Notes: generated by a model not told the origin, from the letters alone. A stretch of 64,000 bases of DNA from Tetragenococcus halophilus subsp. halophilus DSM 20339 (GCF_003841405.1 NZ_PXYA01000002.1:372001-436000), one strand, 5' to 3'. Positions 1-8,787 are shown, counted from the stretch's first letter. Made by a program: numbers and translations.

Positions 1-349
1 TTAATTGACGAATTTGTCTGCCAATATCTGCTCCACCATAAACCGCTTGTACCCGAATTTTCTTCTCTTTTCCTAAACGAAATAGCTCTTCTTGGGTTTG
101 AATTGCCAATTCCCGTGTAGGTGCAATGACCAAGCCTTGAATTTGTTTCTTTTTACCATCTATCTTGTCTAACATAGGCAAGCCAAAGGCAGCTGTTTTC
201 CCCGTACCTGTTTGCGCTTGGCCAATGACATCTTTTCCTTCCATCGCTAATGGAATTGTTTCTGCTTGTATCGGCGTTGCTTCTTCAAAACCGATTTTTG
301 TCACAGCATCCAATAATTCTTGTGACAAATTTAATTCTTTAAACTTCAA
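1..349 (-). CDS. cshA: DEAD-box ATP-dependent RNA helicase CshA, N-terminal part
   Basis: Only the first 116 codons lie in the window; the gene continues past the left edge. CshA-type helicases unwind RNA in mRNA decay and ribosome assembly and aid growth in the cold. Visible motifs are the Q motif (GFEEATPIQ, residues 20-28), Walker A AQTGTGKT (45-52), PTREL (77-81) and YGG (104-106). The start is a TTG at 349, chosen because the GGAGG ribosome binding site at 355-360 is well placed and the protein begins as family members do. murF and ddl lie upstream on the same strand, but a terminator separates them, so this gene probably has its own promoter. Family assignment is firm; the precise paralogue is inferred from context. 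Confidence 0.9.
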   Translation of the reverse strand, partial: MKFKELNLSQELLDAVTKIGFEEATPIQAETIPLAMEGKDVIGQAQTGTGKTAAFGLPMLDKIDGKKKQIQGLVIAPTRELAIQTQEELFRLGKEKKIRVQAVYGGADIGRQIRQL

Positions 350-690
350 ATAAATCCTCCTCTTTAAAAAACATGAAAAAGATTACTTTTTCCTTTTCAC
401 TTTTGTGAAGCGTCTGCTTTTTTCTGTGATCACTTAAAACCTGTCCCCAAATAAGGTTTAAAGCATCGTTTCTACCGAAAAACCGCTTCTTGAAGGCATT
501 AGAAAAGGCTAGGACAAAACATACTCTTTTTTTGTCTTAGCCTCATTTGAATTTATTCTGACGAATTTTACTATTTTTAACCTATAAAAGGTAGCGTTGT
601 TTATCAGTTATTTCAATATATACTTCATCTTTCGGCACGTCCATTAGTATAGCATAATTTGAAACTTTCAGCAAGTTTGCAAGCTTCATT
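350..690. other. Gap between murF and cshA
   Basis: This 341-base gap holds the murF terminator (507-542) and the cshA ribosome binding site (355-360). The remaining 150 bases or so upstream of cshA would form its leader and promoter region. I see no coding frame and no clear -35/-10 pair in it. Confidence 0.5.
507..542 (-). terminator. Terminator after murF (GGCT-GGACAAAA type repeat)
   Basis: A 13-bp stem pairs 507-519 with 530-542, with one G-U pair and a 10-base loop. On the minus strand it is followed by a short T run. The stem sequence (GAGGCTAAGACAAAA) resembles a repeat seen between genes in many enterococci and relatives. A shorter relative lies near 49839-49856. Confidence 0.7.
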
Positions 691-2034
691 TCACTTTTCT
701 TGTAAAGCCGTGATAACTTCTGCCAATCCCATACCATTACTCCCTTTTAAAAGCACCGAGTCTTGCGCTTGAATATCTCTTTTGATAGCTTCTATCATTT
801 CTTTTTTTCTATCCTCAGTAAAATAAAAAACATCTTTATTGCTATCTTTTAATACCTGATATAAAGCCTCCATGTCAGAACCGTATAGATAAACTTCGGC
901 CAAGGAATCACCAATATGTTTTGCCATTTGGCGATGCATTTGTTTAGAATCTTTTCCTAATTCAAGCATATCTGCCAATACAGCAATCTTTCTGCCTGGC
1001 AATGTTAATTCAGCAAAGCTATCTAACACTAACCCCATCGCTGTGGGATTTGCATTATATACATCGCTTAGGATATCCGCTCCGTTAGCGGCTTTACTCC
1101 ATTGCGTACGATCTTTGGTTAAATGAAAATTCTTTAGACCCGCTGCGATTTCTTCATTACTTAGGCCAAAATAATGGCCAAAACTATAAGCAACCAAGGC
1201 ATTTTTGACATTATAGCTTCCAATAACAGGAATCAAAAAGTTTTTTCCATCAATGGAAAACTCTGTACTTTGTTTTGTAGTATTTAATACCTCAGCTTGA
1301 ACCATCCCTTCTTTTAAACCAAAAGTTACTACTTTTTGATTTAAAGGACGAATAAGTGGAGATAATAGAGGTTCATCTACAGGAATAAACAATACACCGT
1401 CTTTCTTTAAACCAGCAGCAATTTCCATTTTGCCTTTTGCAATACCTTCTCGTGAGCCCAAGCTTTCAATATGAGCCTCACCGATTAAAGTAATCGCTGC
1501 TGCATCTGGCTGGCCTATCTGAGAAAGAAGTGTTAAATCACCTGCGTGATCCATTCCCATTTCCAAGACTAAAATCTCTGTTGTTTCAGGCATGTGTAAA
1601 ATCGTATAAGGCAAACCCAATTCGTTATTATAATTTCCTTGTGTTTTATACGTTTGATACTTTTGCGCCAAAACTGCTTCTGTCATATCTTTAGTCGTTG
1701 TTTTGCCGTTACTTCCTGTGATCGCCAGAACTTTAGGCGCAAGTTTTTGTCGATAGTAACTAGCTAATTTTTGGAAAGCTTTTTTGGTATCTGACACAAA
1801 AAATACAAATAAACCTGCTGGTGCTTCAGATACATCTTCACTCCAAAGTGTAGCAATCGCGCCACTTTCTTGGGCATAGGCAGCAAACTCATGGCCATCT
1901 CGTGTTCCCTTTAAAGGAACAAAGAGATCTCCTGTGGTTATTTTTCTACTATCAAATTCAACATTTGTAATCTTTTGTTCGCTAGTTTGAGAGCTTCCCA
2001 AGACTTCTGCAATTTCTTTAATCGTTAGATCCAT
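691..2034 (-). CDS. murF: UDP-N-acetylmuramoyl-tripeptide--D-alanyl-D-alanine ligase
   Basis: This cytoplasmic Mur ligase adds D-Ala-D-Ala to the UDP-MurNAc-tripeptide, the last soluble step of peptidoglycan precursor synthesis. The 447 residues match the family length. The order is an N-terminal Mur domain, the ATP-binding central domain with GSNGKTTT at 107-114, and a C-terminal domain. It lies downstream of ddl, which makes its substrate D-Ala-D-Ala, on the same strand. A 180-base gap with a terminator separates the two genes, so they may be separately transcribed. The start gives the usual N-terminus. Confidence 0.95.
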   Translation of the reverse strand: MDLTIKEIAEVLGSSQTSEQKITNVEFDSRKITTGDLFVPLKGTRDGHEFAAYAQESGAIATLWSEDVSEAPAGLFVFFVSDTKKAFQKLASYYRQKLAPKVLAITGSNGKTTTKDMTEAVLAQKYQTYKTQGNYNNELGLPYTILHMPETTEILVLEMGMDHAGDLTLLSQIGQPDAAAITLIGEAHIESLGSREGIAKGKMEIAAGLKKDGVLFIPVDEPLLSPLIRPLNQKVVTFGLKEGMVQAEVLNTTKQSTEFSIDGKNFLIPVIGSYNVKNALVAYSFGHYFGLSNEEIAAGLKNFHLTKDRTQWSKAANGADILSDVYNANPTAMGLVLDSFAELTLPGRKIAVLADMLELGKDSKQMHRQMAKHIGDSLAEVYLYGSDMEALYQVLKDSNKDVFYFTEDRKKEMIEAIKRDIQAQDSVLLKGSNGMGLAEVITALQEK

Positions 2035-2168
2035 ATGTTCTCCTTAATATAATTGTTATTCGTAGTTCTTTACTTTGTCTTGTTCATCTTGATATCACTA
2101 AACGGTATTAATTAAAATCATTTTTAATCAAGCTAAAAATTTCAATCGATAGATAAAAAAGCAATACA

Positions 2169-2210
2169 AAAACAAGGCACTACAAAATTGTTACTTGTGT
2201 GCCTTGTTTT
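2169..2210 (-). terminator. Terminator after ddl
   Basis: A perfect 12-bp stem pairs 2169-2180 with 2199-2210. On the minus strand it leads into a T-rich stretch. It sits directly after the ddl stop codon. Confidence 0.8.
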
Positions 2211-2214
2211 ACAT

Positions 2215-3279
2215 TTATTCATCTACATCGACATGTAATTTTTTCTTTTGATTGTACTGATTCAAACCAAGCTGAATCAACTCTTCAATCAAATCCCCAT
2301 AAGGCAACCCTGTTTTTTCCCACAAAGAAGGATACATACTAAATTGTGTAAAACCAGGCATAGTGTTTAATTCATTTAAGAACAGTTCATTTTTACTAGT
2401 CAAAAAGAAGTCACAGCGACTTAATCCACTGCCTCCTAAAGTTGTATATGCTCTTTTGGCATATTGACGTGCTTTTTCTTGAACCTCTTCAGGAATTTTT
2501 GCCGGAATCTGCATTTTTATATTGTTATCAATATATTTAGAATTATAATCATAAAACGCCACATCTTTAACAATTTCACCTGGTAATGTTGTTCGTACAT
2601 CTTCATTACCCAAGATAGCCACTTCAATCTCACGTGCTTCTATACTTTGCTCAATCACTACACGTGAATCATAACGGTAAGCTTCAATCAAAGCTTCTTG
2701 CAGTTCTTCTCGATTATGAGCTTCTGATATCCCAACACTAGAACCCATATTAGCTGGTTTAACAAACATTGGATAAAGCAATGTTCCTTCACATTGCTCA
2801 AAAACTTTTTTAGGATTTTCTTTCCACTGATTTTTCAACACAGGAACATAAGGTACCTGCGGAATATCTACTGCATGTAAAATATATTTGGTTGTGATTT
2901 TATCCATACTGCTTGCGCTAGTCATGACTCCTGCGCCAACATAAGGCATATCAATTGTTTCAAGGAAGCCTTGAATCGTCCCGTCTTCACCATTTGGTCC
3001 ATGAAGAATAGGCAGTACAATAGCATTATCTTCTTTAATTTGACAAGCTTGGATAACTTGAGCAGTGTCTCCCTCGTTTTGCCAATGAAGATGGAGTACT
3101 TCTTCTGACTCTGGCTTTTCGTTAAGCAACGGACCTTTGACCCATTGACCATCTTTTGTGATATAAACTAATTGGACTTGGTAATAGTTATAATAAACTG
3201 CATTGAGTACAGAAAAAGCTGAAAGGATCGACACGTCGTGTTCTGCACTTTGTCCTCCGTATAATAAAATAATTCTCAA
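2215..3279 (-). CDS. ddl: D-alanine--D-alanine ligase
   Basis: This ATP-grasp enzyme joins two D-alanines for peptidoglycan synthesis. At 354 residues it has family length. The N-terminus (LLYGGQSAEHDVS) holds the conserved substrate-binding motif, and the ATP-grasp signature with the metal ligands is at the C-terminal end (FLNELNTMPGFT, near residue 305). The family splits into D-Ala-D-Ala and D-Ala-D-Lac types; nothing in the gene order suggests a resistance operon, so the normal D-Ala-D-Ala activity is assumed. An overlapping 76-residue frame at 2922-3152 is a shadow. Confidence 0.95.
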   Translation of the reverse strand: MRIILLYGGQSAEHDVSILSAFSVLNAVYYNYYQVQLVYITKDGQWVKGPLLNEKPESEEVLHLHWQNEGDTAQVIQACQIKEDNAIVLPILHGPNGEDGTIQGFLETIDMPYVGAGVMTSASSMDKITTKYILHAVDIPQVPYVPVLKNQWKENPKKVFEQCEGTLLYPMFVKPANMGSSVGISEAHNREELQEALIEAYRYDSRVVIEQSIEAREIEVAILGNEDVRTTLPGEIVKDVAFYDYNSKYIDNNIKMQIPAKIPEEVQEKARQYAKRAYTTLGGSGLSRCDFFLTSKNELFLNELNTMPGFTQFSMYPSLWEKTGLPYGDLIEELIQLGLNQYNQKKKLHVDVDE

Positions 3280-3377
3280 GGCTTTTCCTCCTGTATTTGA
3301 GTATCACTTTTAAGTTATTTCTTATATATTTTAGCACAAAATGTAGAAAGCGAACATATTTTTTTCATATCCTCTTT

Positions 3378-3830
3378 TTACCGACTCAGTTCTTTTTTTA
3401 AGGCTTCATCCAACACCGCAAAAAAATGTTCACGGTCTTTTTGTGTAAAAGCTTTGGGTCCTTTAGTTTTTTTGCCTGCCTTACGCATCTGGGCACTCAT
3501 ATATCGTTTATTTAATAAAATATCGATCGTTTCTTTTTTATATTCTTCGCCAGAATGATGAAATACACGAGCGCCTTTAGGCAGTGCTAAAGAAGCCAAA
3601 CCATAGTCTTGTGTGATCACAATATCATTAGGTTCTACCAATTTAATAATCTCATAGTCCGCCCGATCTGCGCCTTTGTCGACATAAACAAAATGAACAA
3701 AGGGAGGTTCTTCCTTATTCGTATAATGATCTATGCTTGTCACGATCAAAACAGTTAATTGAAACTTTTCCCCTAAGTAAATGACTTCTTCTTTCACAGG
3801 AGAACCGTCTCCATCAATAATCAGTCGCAT
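3378..3830 (-). CDS. YaiI/YqxD family protein (UPF0178)
   Basis: This 150-residue protein belongs to the DUF188/UPF0178 family, named after YaiI and YqxD. The typical start MRLIIDGDGSPVK and the central ITQDYGLASLALPKGA are present. The fold is related to PIN-like nuclease domains, with acidic residues (D7, D9) that could bind metal, but no activity is established. It stands between ddl and the VanX-like gene on the same strand, 41 bases after the latter. A role in RNA or DNA processing would be a guess. Confidence 0.85.
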   Translation of the reverse strand: MRLIIDGDGSPVKEEVIYLGEKFQLTVLIVTSIDHYTNKEEPPFVHFVYVDKGADRADYEIIKLVEPNDIVITQDYGLASLALPKGARVFHHSGEEYKKETIDILLNKRYMSAQMRKAGKKTKGPKAFTQKDREHFFAVLDEALKKELSR

Positions 3831-3871
3831 TACTAGTGCATCCTTTACTTTCTTTTTTATAACTTTTAATA

Positions 3872-5062
3872 CTACGGTTGGCTACTAAGTACATCTGTAA
3901 TGCTGTATTCTCCATCACTTTCATGATCTTCTACCTGATCCTTAGCCTCAAGATCGTTGAAATGCCACCATTCAGAAGCTAGTGGTGTCATACCTGCATT
4001 GACAAAGTAGTCTTGTAGTGACAGCGCTGCTTGATTCATTTCAGAACGTAGCTCTGCCTCTTTCCAAGCATCAGGATCCAATGCCGTGACTGGAGCTGTA
4101 AAAACAGCAGAAGCCACACTAAGTTCATGCATAGGCGAAGGCATATCATATTCGGTATAACCTTTCACTACATCTACAGAATAATCACCATAAAATTCAG
4201 TTTCTTGTTCATCAATCTGTGCTAAACTGACGTCAATAGCATAGCCTTTTTGATGGTTAGATACATCGTCATGAATAAACCAGAACATTTCCCACGGTGC
4301 AGTATCAGCTCCAGCTTTTACTGTTGAATTTTCATCCGCTAATTCTGTCAGTTGATCATATACCTTTTTCTGTGCATTATGCGGGCGATAAGTTTCGTAA
4401 ATAAGTAAACTTTCATCGTTTTCTAAAGCTTGAGATTGAGCATCGTTTATTTTTTTAGCAGTTGTATATAAAACAGGTATGACAAATTCTTCTTTTTGCA
4501 ATCTTTCATTATCAGCTTTACCATCATATAAAGAAGTATTCGTAACCTCAGGAATGTCTATACCTGAAGACCGATATAAAGACGAATAAGTATTAGTATT
4601 ATTATAAACCGCTGAAGGCACCACGTCAGGTAAATTGATAAAAGCGTACTGATGTTGTACCCATCCTTTTGCTTCATCGCTTTCAACTTCCCACCAGTCT
4701 CCTTCTTCTTGTAAGATACGAAAAGCTGTCCCAGGTGTAAGTGTTTCTTGTGTTTTGGCATCATCGTCTGCTTCACTCTTTACATCTAAATCAATTGGAG
4801 CAAACCCTGAAGCGTTTTTGACAGGAAGTTCAAACTCGCCCTCATAAGGATTTTCTTCTTGCTGAGCAGGTTCTTCACTCGAAGACTCTTGGGAAGTGTC
4901 TGTCGTGGAACTTGCTTCTTCTGAGGAATTATTAGCAAATGTGGAAGTTTCGGTTTGATCTGTCGAAGGATTAACTACATTATTAAAAATAAGAAAACTA
5001 ATAGCTGCAGCCACCATGATAACTAGCATTAATCCTAAGATGATTTTTTTATTTCTTTTCAA
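3872..5062 (-). CDS. Membrane-anchored VanX/VanY-like M15 peptidase with SH3-like domain
   Basis: A single N-terminal hydrophobic helix (about residues 7-28) anchors or exports the protein. A Ser/Thr/Glu-rich linker (30-75) and an SH3-like region (about 90-145) follow, then an M15 zinc peptidase domain. The zinc and catalytic motifs are SNHQKGYAID (268-277) and EWWHF (364-368), the pattern of D-Ala-D-Ala dipeptidases and carboxypeptidases. The protein would act outside the membrane on peptidoglycan stems. It is not in a van cluster, so it more likely trims the wall than gives glycopeptide resistance. Whether it is a dipeptidase or a carboxypeptidase cannot be told from sequence alone. Confidence 0.8.
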   Translation of the reverse strand: MKRNKKIILGLMLVIMVAAAISFLIFNNVVNPSTDQTETSTFANNSSEEASSTTDTSQESSSEEPAQQEENPYEGEFELPVKNASGFAPIDLDVKSEADDDAKTQETLTPGTAFRILQEEGDWWEVESDEAKGWVQHQYAFINLPDVVPSAVYNNTNTYSSLYRSSGIDIPEVTNTSLYDGKADNERLQKEEFVIPVLYTTAKKINDAQSQALENDESLLIYETYRPHNAQKKVYDQLTELADENSTVKAGADTAPWEMFWFIHDDVSNHQKGYAIDVSLAQIDEQETEFYGDYSVDVVKGYTEYDMPSPMHELSVASAVFTAPVTALDPDAWKEAELRSEMNQAALSLQDYFVNAGMTPLASEWWHFNDLEAKDQVEDHESDGEYSITDVLSSQP

Positions 5063-5076
5063 TTTCTAATACCTCC

Positions 5077-5724
5077 TCAAAAGATATAATATCTTAATAC
5101 GTATAAAATCAGAAGATGACCTGGATAGATAATATAAAAGCTCCACTTCATTAGAAAAGACTTTTTCCCTAACGTCCCGTCATACATTGTAAAAAGCGGA
5201 AGTGTCAATAAGATTCCTAAACGAAAAATAGAATTAGGATCAAGGATTGAAAAATCTGGTAAAACATAAAAGAGTATGCCAACCAAAATAAAGCTTGTCA
5301 TTTGTAAAGAAAAATTATTTCTAAAAAGGCCAAAAGCTAAAATCCATAACACACTAATATAATTCCAGTCCGCTGTCCATGACATTAAACAACAAAGCAA
5401 AATAAAAAAGACCTTCAATCCCAGAGGCATTACCTTTGATTGACTAATTGATAATGCTAAAAAGCCAGCGAACAAGCCCCAAATAATACTTGTTGTCTGA
5501 AAAGAGGTCAAATTGAAATATAAAATATAAGGATAATGAGAAATTAAGGCAAAAATAAATAATCTTTTTAGATATTTTTTCTTATTTGACGTATGAAAGT
5601 AACCTTCTGAAATTAAATAACACATAATAGGCGCTGCAAGTCTGCCAATCATACGCAAAATAACATAGAACAATGTGTCACTGGGCACTAACCAAAATGT
5701 AGTATGGTCGACGATCATGGCCAT
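5077..5724 (-). CDS. TraX-like membrane protein, possibly 5'-frameshifted
   Basis: This 215-residue hydrophobic protein with six or more predicted helices has TraX-family features (MIVDH near the start, APIMCYLISEG, the charged loop KKKYLKRLF). The ATG at 5724 lacks a ribosome binding site. The codons just before it read NALKIIAV, which is typical sequence for the family start, and a TAA stands immediately upstream. Another frame supplies MEKERVSLWKLPTSLRK from an ATG at about 5803. A one-base shift near 5752 would join the two. The gene may therefore be a recent pseudogene, contain a sequencing error, or use an atypical start. Its function in chromosomes is unknown. Confidence 0.65.
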   Translation of the reverse strand: MAMIVDHTTFWLVPSDTLFYVILRMIGRLAAPIMCYLISEGYFHTSNKKKYLKRLFIFALISHYPYILYFNLTSFQTTSIIWGLFAGFLALSISQSKVMPLGLKVFFILLCCLMSWTADWNYISVLWILAFGLFRNNFSLQMTSFILVGILFYVLPDFSILDPNSIFRLGILLTLPLFTMYDGTLGKKSFLMKWSFYIIYPGHLLILYVLRYYIF

Positions 5725-6080
5725 TACGGCTATAATCTTTAATGCATTCGCATTTTACGAAGGCTTGTAGGTAATTTCCAAAGAGACACCCTTTCTTTTT
5801 CCATGATGAACTTGCTAGTACAATTATTTTATTGTTCAAAAAATCTACTTTTTACATATTCACAAAAATAAGGTGACAAAGTCGTCCAACAATACCTATT
5901 TTTGAATATAGTATCATATGAATGCTTTTTCTTAATATTAAATGTTTTTTTCAAAAGATTAAATTTATGACAATCTTTCTATAAATTATGAGTTCAGGAA
6001 AAAATTACCTTCCTTGTAGTACCAACCTTATTCAAGTCTTTAAATTATTTCAGCAATAAATTGCAGACGTTTTTAAGCAT
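5725..6080. other. AT-rich gap with no recognised feature
   Basis: Apart from the short out-of-frame extension of the TraX-like gene (to about 5803), I see no coding frame here. The gap lies between that gene and the terminator of the RNA candidate after udk. Confidence 0.4.
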
Positions 6081-6259
6081 AAAAAAAGACCGTTGTTACA
6101 GCTTAGATAGCTAAACAACAGTCTTTTACAGTACTTATTTAGTAGGAAATGTCTTTCCACAAAAACATTTACCCGGCATCCTGCAATCCGGCAGGTGAGC
6201 GTATACTCTTATGCCGCTGTTTGAGGTACCGACAAATGTCGGCTTCTCGGCTCATCGCA
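6081..6259 (-). ncRNA. Candidate structured small RNA after udk, family unknown
   Basis: About 180 nt of unusually GC-rich, hairpin-rich sequence follows udk. A promoter overlaps the end of udk: -35 TTGGTG (6290-6295), 18-base spacer, -10 TAAAAT (6266-6271). A strong terminator closes the unit (stem 6085-6097 with 6114-6126, then seven Ts). Inside are CCGACAUUUGUCGG, CCUGC-6-GCAGG and GGAAA-4-UUUCC hairpins, and a possible long-range UUAUGC/GCAUAA pairing. No open frame fits. The length would suit a 6S-type RNA, but I cannot confirm that from motifs. It could also be an elaborate 3' UTR of udk. Confidence 0.5.
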
Positions 6260-6265
6260 TAATAC

Positions 6266-6295
6266 ATTTTACCATAAAAAACGACAAATCACCAA
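6266..6295 (-). promoter_or_regulatory. Promoter for the RNA candidate
   Basis: TTGGTG at 6290-6295 and TAAAAT at 6266-6271 are separated by 18 bases, on the minus strand. The -35 box overlaps the boundary of the udk stop codon. The predicted start is near 6259. Confidence 0.45.
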
Positions 6296-6925
6296 TTAAT
6301 TTCCTAAAAACGTATCAATTTTTGTATTGATAAGATCAATAGCCACGTGGTTCTGGCCACCTTCTGGTACCACGACATCAGCATAGCGTTTCGTTGGCTC
6401 AATAAACTGATGATACATCGGTTTAACGACAGTTAAATACTGGTTGATCACCGAATCCAGTGTTCGTCCTCTTTCTTCTATATCGCGTTTAATGCGTCGA
6501 ATAATTCGAATATCATCATCAGTATCCACATAAACCTTGATATCCATCATATTACGCAAACGTTCATCTGCTAAAATCAAAATCCCTTCTAAAATAATAA
6601 CTTCTTTTGGCTCTTGAATTTCAACTTGCTCACTGCGCGTATGTGCTACGTAATCATAAACCGGTTTTTCCACTGCTTCGTAATTCAATAACTTATGTAA
6701 GTGCTCAATGAATAAATCTGTATCAAACGCAAATGGATGATCGTAATTGGTCTTTAACCTTTCTTCAAAAGGAAGGTCACTCTGATCCTTGTAGTAAGAA
6801 TCATGTTCAAGCATCATAATTGAATGGTTTGGAAAATGATTTAAAATCGCATGACTAACGCTTGTTTTCCCGCTACCAGAGCCACCTGTAACGCCAATAA
6901 TAATCGGTTTATGTTCTGTCATCAT
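6296..6925 (-). CDS. udk: Uridine kinase
   Basis: This cytoplasmic pyrimidine salvage enzyme phosphorylates uridine and cytidine to UMP and CMP. The P-loop GGSGSGKT is at residues 14-21, and the 209-residue length is that of the family. The [11 protein letters not shown] and [12 protein letters not shown] segments are typical. The gene stands alone. A promoter for a possible small RNA overlaps its end. upp, another pyrimidine salvage gene, is about 4 kb away but not in the same unit. Confidence 0.95.
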   Translation of the reverse strand: MMTEHKPIIIGVTGGSGSGKTSVSHAILNHFPNHSIMMLEHDSYYKDQSDLPFEERLKTNYDHPFAFDTDLFIEHLHKLLNYEAVEKPVYDYVAHTRSEQVEIQEPKEVIILEGILILADERLRNMMDIKVYVDTDDDIRIIRRIKRDIEERGRTLDSVINQYLTVVKPMYHQFIEPTKRYADVVVPEGGQNHVAIDLINTKIDTFLGN

Positions 6926-7153
6926 GCTGCCTTCTTTCGTTTCTTTTTATAAAATCTATAAGAATTCGCTATTCTTGTAATTTAAACCGTTGACCCAAAC
7001 TGTACCCTTGTATCTTTACTAAAGAATATCGTACGCTAATTGTGAAATCACGTCAATAAACACTCTCTAAGTCTTCAAACATGGAAAGCCAAATCGCTTT
7101 TACTTTCCATATTTAATAATAAATCGTTTGAAATTACAATACTAATCAATTAT

Positions 7154-7290
7154 TTGACTTATTTAGAATTTTCTTTTAAAGTAATAACATAAGTAAATAG
7201 AGTTTCTCACTACACACAGCGTTAAGACCTGGTGGAGAAAGTTATGAAAGATTGTCTGAGGGGTAGCTGTGTATTCAGTTGCCCCTTTTT
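7154..7290 (+). promoter_or_regulatory. Attenuator-like leader of rplY
   Basis: A promoter (-35 TTGACT 7154-7159, 17 bases, -10 TAAAGT 7177-7182) starts a leader near 7190. A terminator follows: AGGGGUAGCUG (7259-7269) pairs with CAGUUGCCCC (7276-7285), then five Us. Upstream, ACACAGC (7214-7220) is perfectly complementary to GCUGUGU (7266-7272) in the terminator stem and loop, so it could act as an antiterminator. A further stem pairs 7203-7210 with 7232-7240. This is the architecture of a transcription attenuator. The ligand is unknown; autoregulation by L25 is one possibility. Confidence 0.6.
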
Positions 7291-7390
7291 ATATAACTTA
7301 TCGATCATGTATTATCATCTCAGTATTTGAGTAACCAATATTTGCTTGAAAAATATTGTTTAACACAAAATTTAGGAGGAAAAATAAGTT

Positions 7391-8017
7391 ATGGCAGTTG
7401 CATTAGAAGTAGAAAAAAGAGCTGTACGTCCACGTTCAATCAGAAATAAATTGCGTCATGAAGGCAGAATACCTGCAATCGTTAATGGTTATCAAATCGA
7501 AAGTACACCAATTTCTGTTAATGCGCAAGAACTAGATAGAGTATTGCGTGAAAATGGACTAAACTCAGTTATTACAATGAATATCGATGGTAAAAAAGTG
7601 AATACTTTAGTTCAAGACTATTCAGCAGATACATTTACTCAAGATCTTATCCATGTTGAATTCCTATCTGTAAACATGACAGAAGAACAAGAAGTTGAAG
7701 CAGAAATCAACCTTGTCGGCGAAGCTAGCGGAGTAAAAGCTGGTGGTGTTCTTACTCAAACATTATACAGTGCTAATGTTTCAGCTACACCAGACAAACT
7801 ACCTGAAAACATCGAAGTAGATATTTCTAATCTAGAAATCGGTGATTCTATTAATATCAGTGATATTCCGGTCGCAAAAGATTATACGATTGTTAATGAT
7901 CCGGAAGAACAAATAGCTTCGATTAACGAACCAGAAGTTGAAGAAGAACCAGAAGAAGAAACGGAAAAAGCTGAACCAGAAGTTATCGGTGAAAGCGACG
8001 AAGATTCTGAAGAATAA
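7391..8017 (+). CDS. rplY: 50S ribosomal protein L25/general stress protein Ctc
   Basis: The Ctc form of L25 binds 5S rRNA in the large subunit. The 208 residues comprise an N-terminal L25 domain (about 1-95) and a C-terminal TL5 domain (about 100-185), followed by an acidic tail rich in Glu and Asp. The ribosome binding site GGAGG is at 7376-7380. The gene is monocistronic, with an attenuator-like leader before it and a strong terminator after it. The acidic tail is common in this family and is especially long here, which would fit a halophile. Confidence 0.93.
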   Translation: MAVALEVEKRAVRPRSIRNKLRHEGRIPAIVNGYQIESTPISVNAQELDRVLRENGLNSVITMNIDGKKVNTLVQDYSADTFTQDLIHVEFLSVNMTEEQEVEAEINLVGEASGVKAGGVLTQTLYSANVSATPDKLPENIEVDISNLEIGDSINISDIPVAKDYTIVNDPEEQIASINEPEVEEEPEEETEKAEPEVIGESDEDSEE

Positions 8018-8024
8018 AAATAAT

Positions 8025-8061
8025 AAAGCTCTTGAAATCTAATATTGATTTCAAGAGCTTT
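8025..8061. terminator. Bidirectional terminator between rplY and gcvH
   Basis: A perfect 15-bp stem pairs 8025-8039 with 8047-8061 with a 7-base loop. A-rich and T-rich flanks allow it to end transcription from both converging genes. Confidence 0.85.
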
Positions 8062-8073
8062 TTACTTTAATTA

Positions 8074-8412
8074 TTATAAATTATCAAATTCAGATTGTTC
8101 GACATCTTTTAAACTAAGAATCCAAGCATTCATTTCGTCTTCGTCATTTAACACATCTACATTTTCATCTGCTTTTTCATTGATAGAAGAAACCGTTCCT
8201 GATAAAGGGCTAGTAAGAGCGCTTGTTGCTTTTTCTGCTTCAATTTCAACCAAGGTATCACCTTTTGCATAGTTTTGGCCTGCTTTAGGAAAAGTAGCAA
8301 ATGTAATATTTCCTAGTTCATCTTGCGCTTCATTTGTCAAACCTATAACGTATTCTTTTCCGTTAAACAGCACCCACAAATTATCAACTTTTTTTAGACA
8401 TTGCTTTTCCAT
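8074..8412 (-). CDS. gcvH: GcvH-like lipoyl-carrier protein
   Basis: This 112-residue protein has the lipoyl (H-protein) fold, with the lipoyl-lysine at K61 in EAEKATSAL. H proteins carry the aminomethyl group in glycine cleavage; in Gram-positive bacteria GcvH also serves as the entry point for lipoate transfer to dehydrogenase complexes. No gcvT or gcvP gene is near, so the lipoate-relay role seems likelier. The start overlaps the end of the Spx-like gene by 19 bases, and the same pairing (yusI-yusH) is known in Bacillus. Confidence 0.85.
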   Translation of the reverse strand: MEKQCLKKVDNLWVLFNGKEYVIGLTNEAQDELGNITFATFPKAGQNYAKGDTLVEIEAEKATSALTSPLSGTVSSINEKADENVDVLNDEDEMNAWILSLKDVEQSEFDNL

Positions 8413-8768
8413 AATGTAAATACTCCTTCATAATCATTCTCATTAAATCCGATCGCTAAGAAATGGTTATCTTTTACTAAAATCGGACGCTTGATCAGCA
8501 TACCGTCTGTTGACAGCACCTGGCAAGCTTCTTCAAGTGTATACCCATCTATCTTATCTTTCAAGCCTAAAGCCCGGTATTTTTGCCCACTTGTATTAAA
8601 AAATTGACGAAGGGACAAACCGCTTTCTCTCATCCACTTCTCTAGTTGTTCTTTAGAGGGGACTTCTTTAATCATATCCACAAATGTAACTTCTTTACCT
8701 TGTGCTTCTAACCATTTTTTTGCATTTTTACAACGACTACATTTAGGATACCCATACAACGTTAACAA
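8394..8768 (-). CDS. ArsC/Spx family protein, YusI-like
   Basis: This 124-residue thioredoxin-fold protein has an N-terminal CSRC motif (C10 and C13), as in Spx and ArsC relatives. It lacks the features that would make it clearly an arsenate reductase or the regulator Spx. Its place beside a gcvH gene matches yusI of Bacillus, whose role is not settled. It is transcribed with rodA upstream (19-base gap) and gcvH downstream (overlap). A thiol-based function, such as a disulfide switch, is inferred from the CxxC alone. Confidence 0.75.
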   Translation of the reverse strand: MLTLYGYPKCSRCKNAKKWLEAQGKEVTFVDMIKEVPSKEQLEKWMRESGLSLRQFFNTSGQKYRALGLKDKIDGYTLEEACQVLSTDGMLIKRPILVKDNHFLAIGFNENDYEGVFTLWKSNV

Positions 8769-8787
8769 TAGTTAACCTCCTGCTTTC

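Noticed and set aside
165-353. 62-codon frame opposite cshA
   Set aside because: It is antisense to a clear helicase gene and has no family features.
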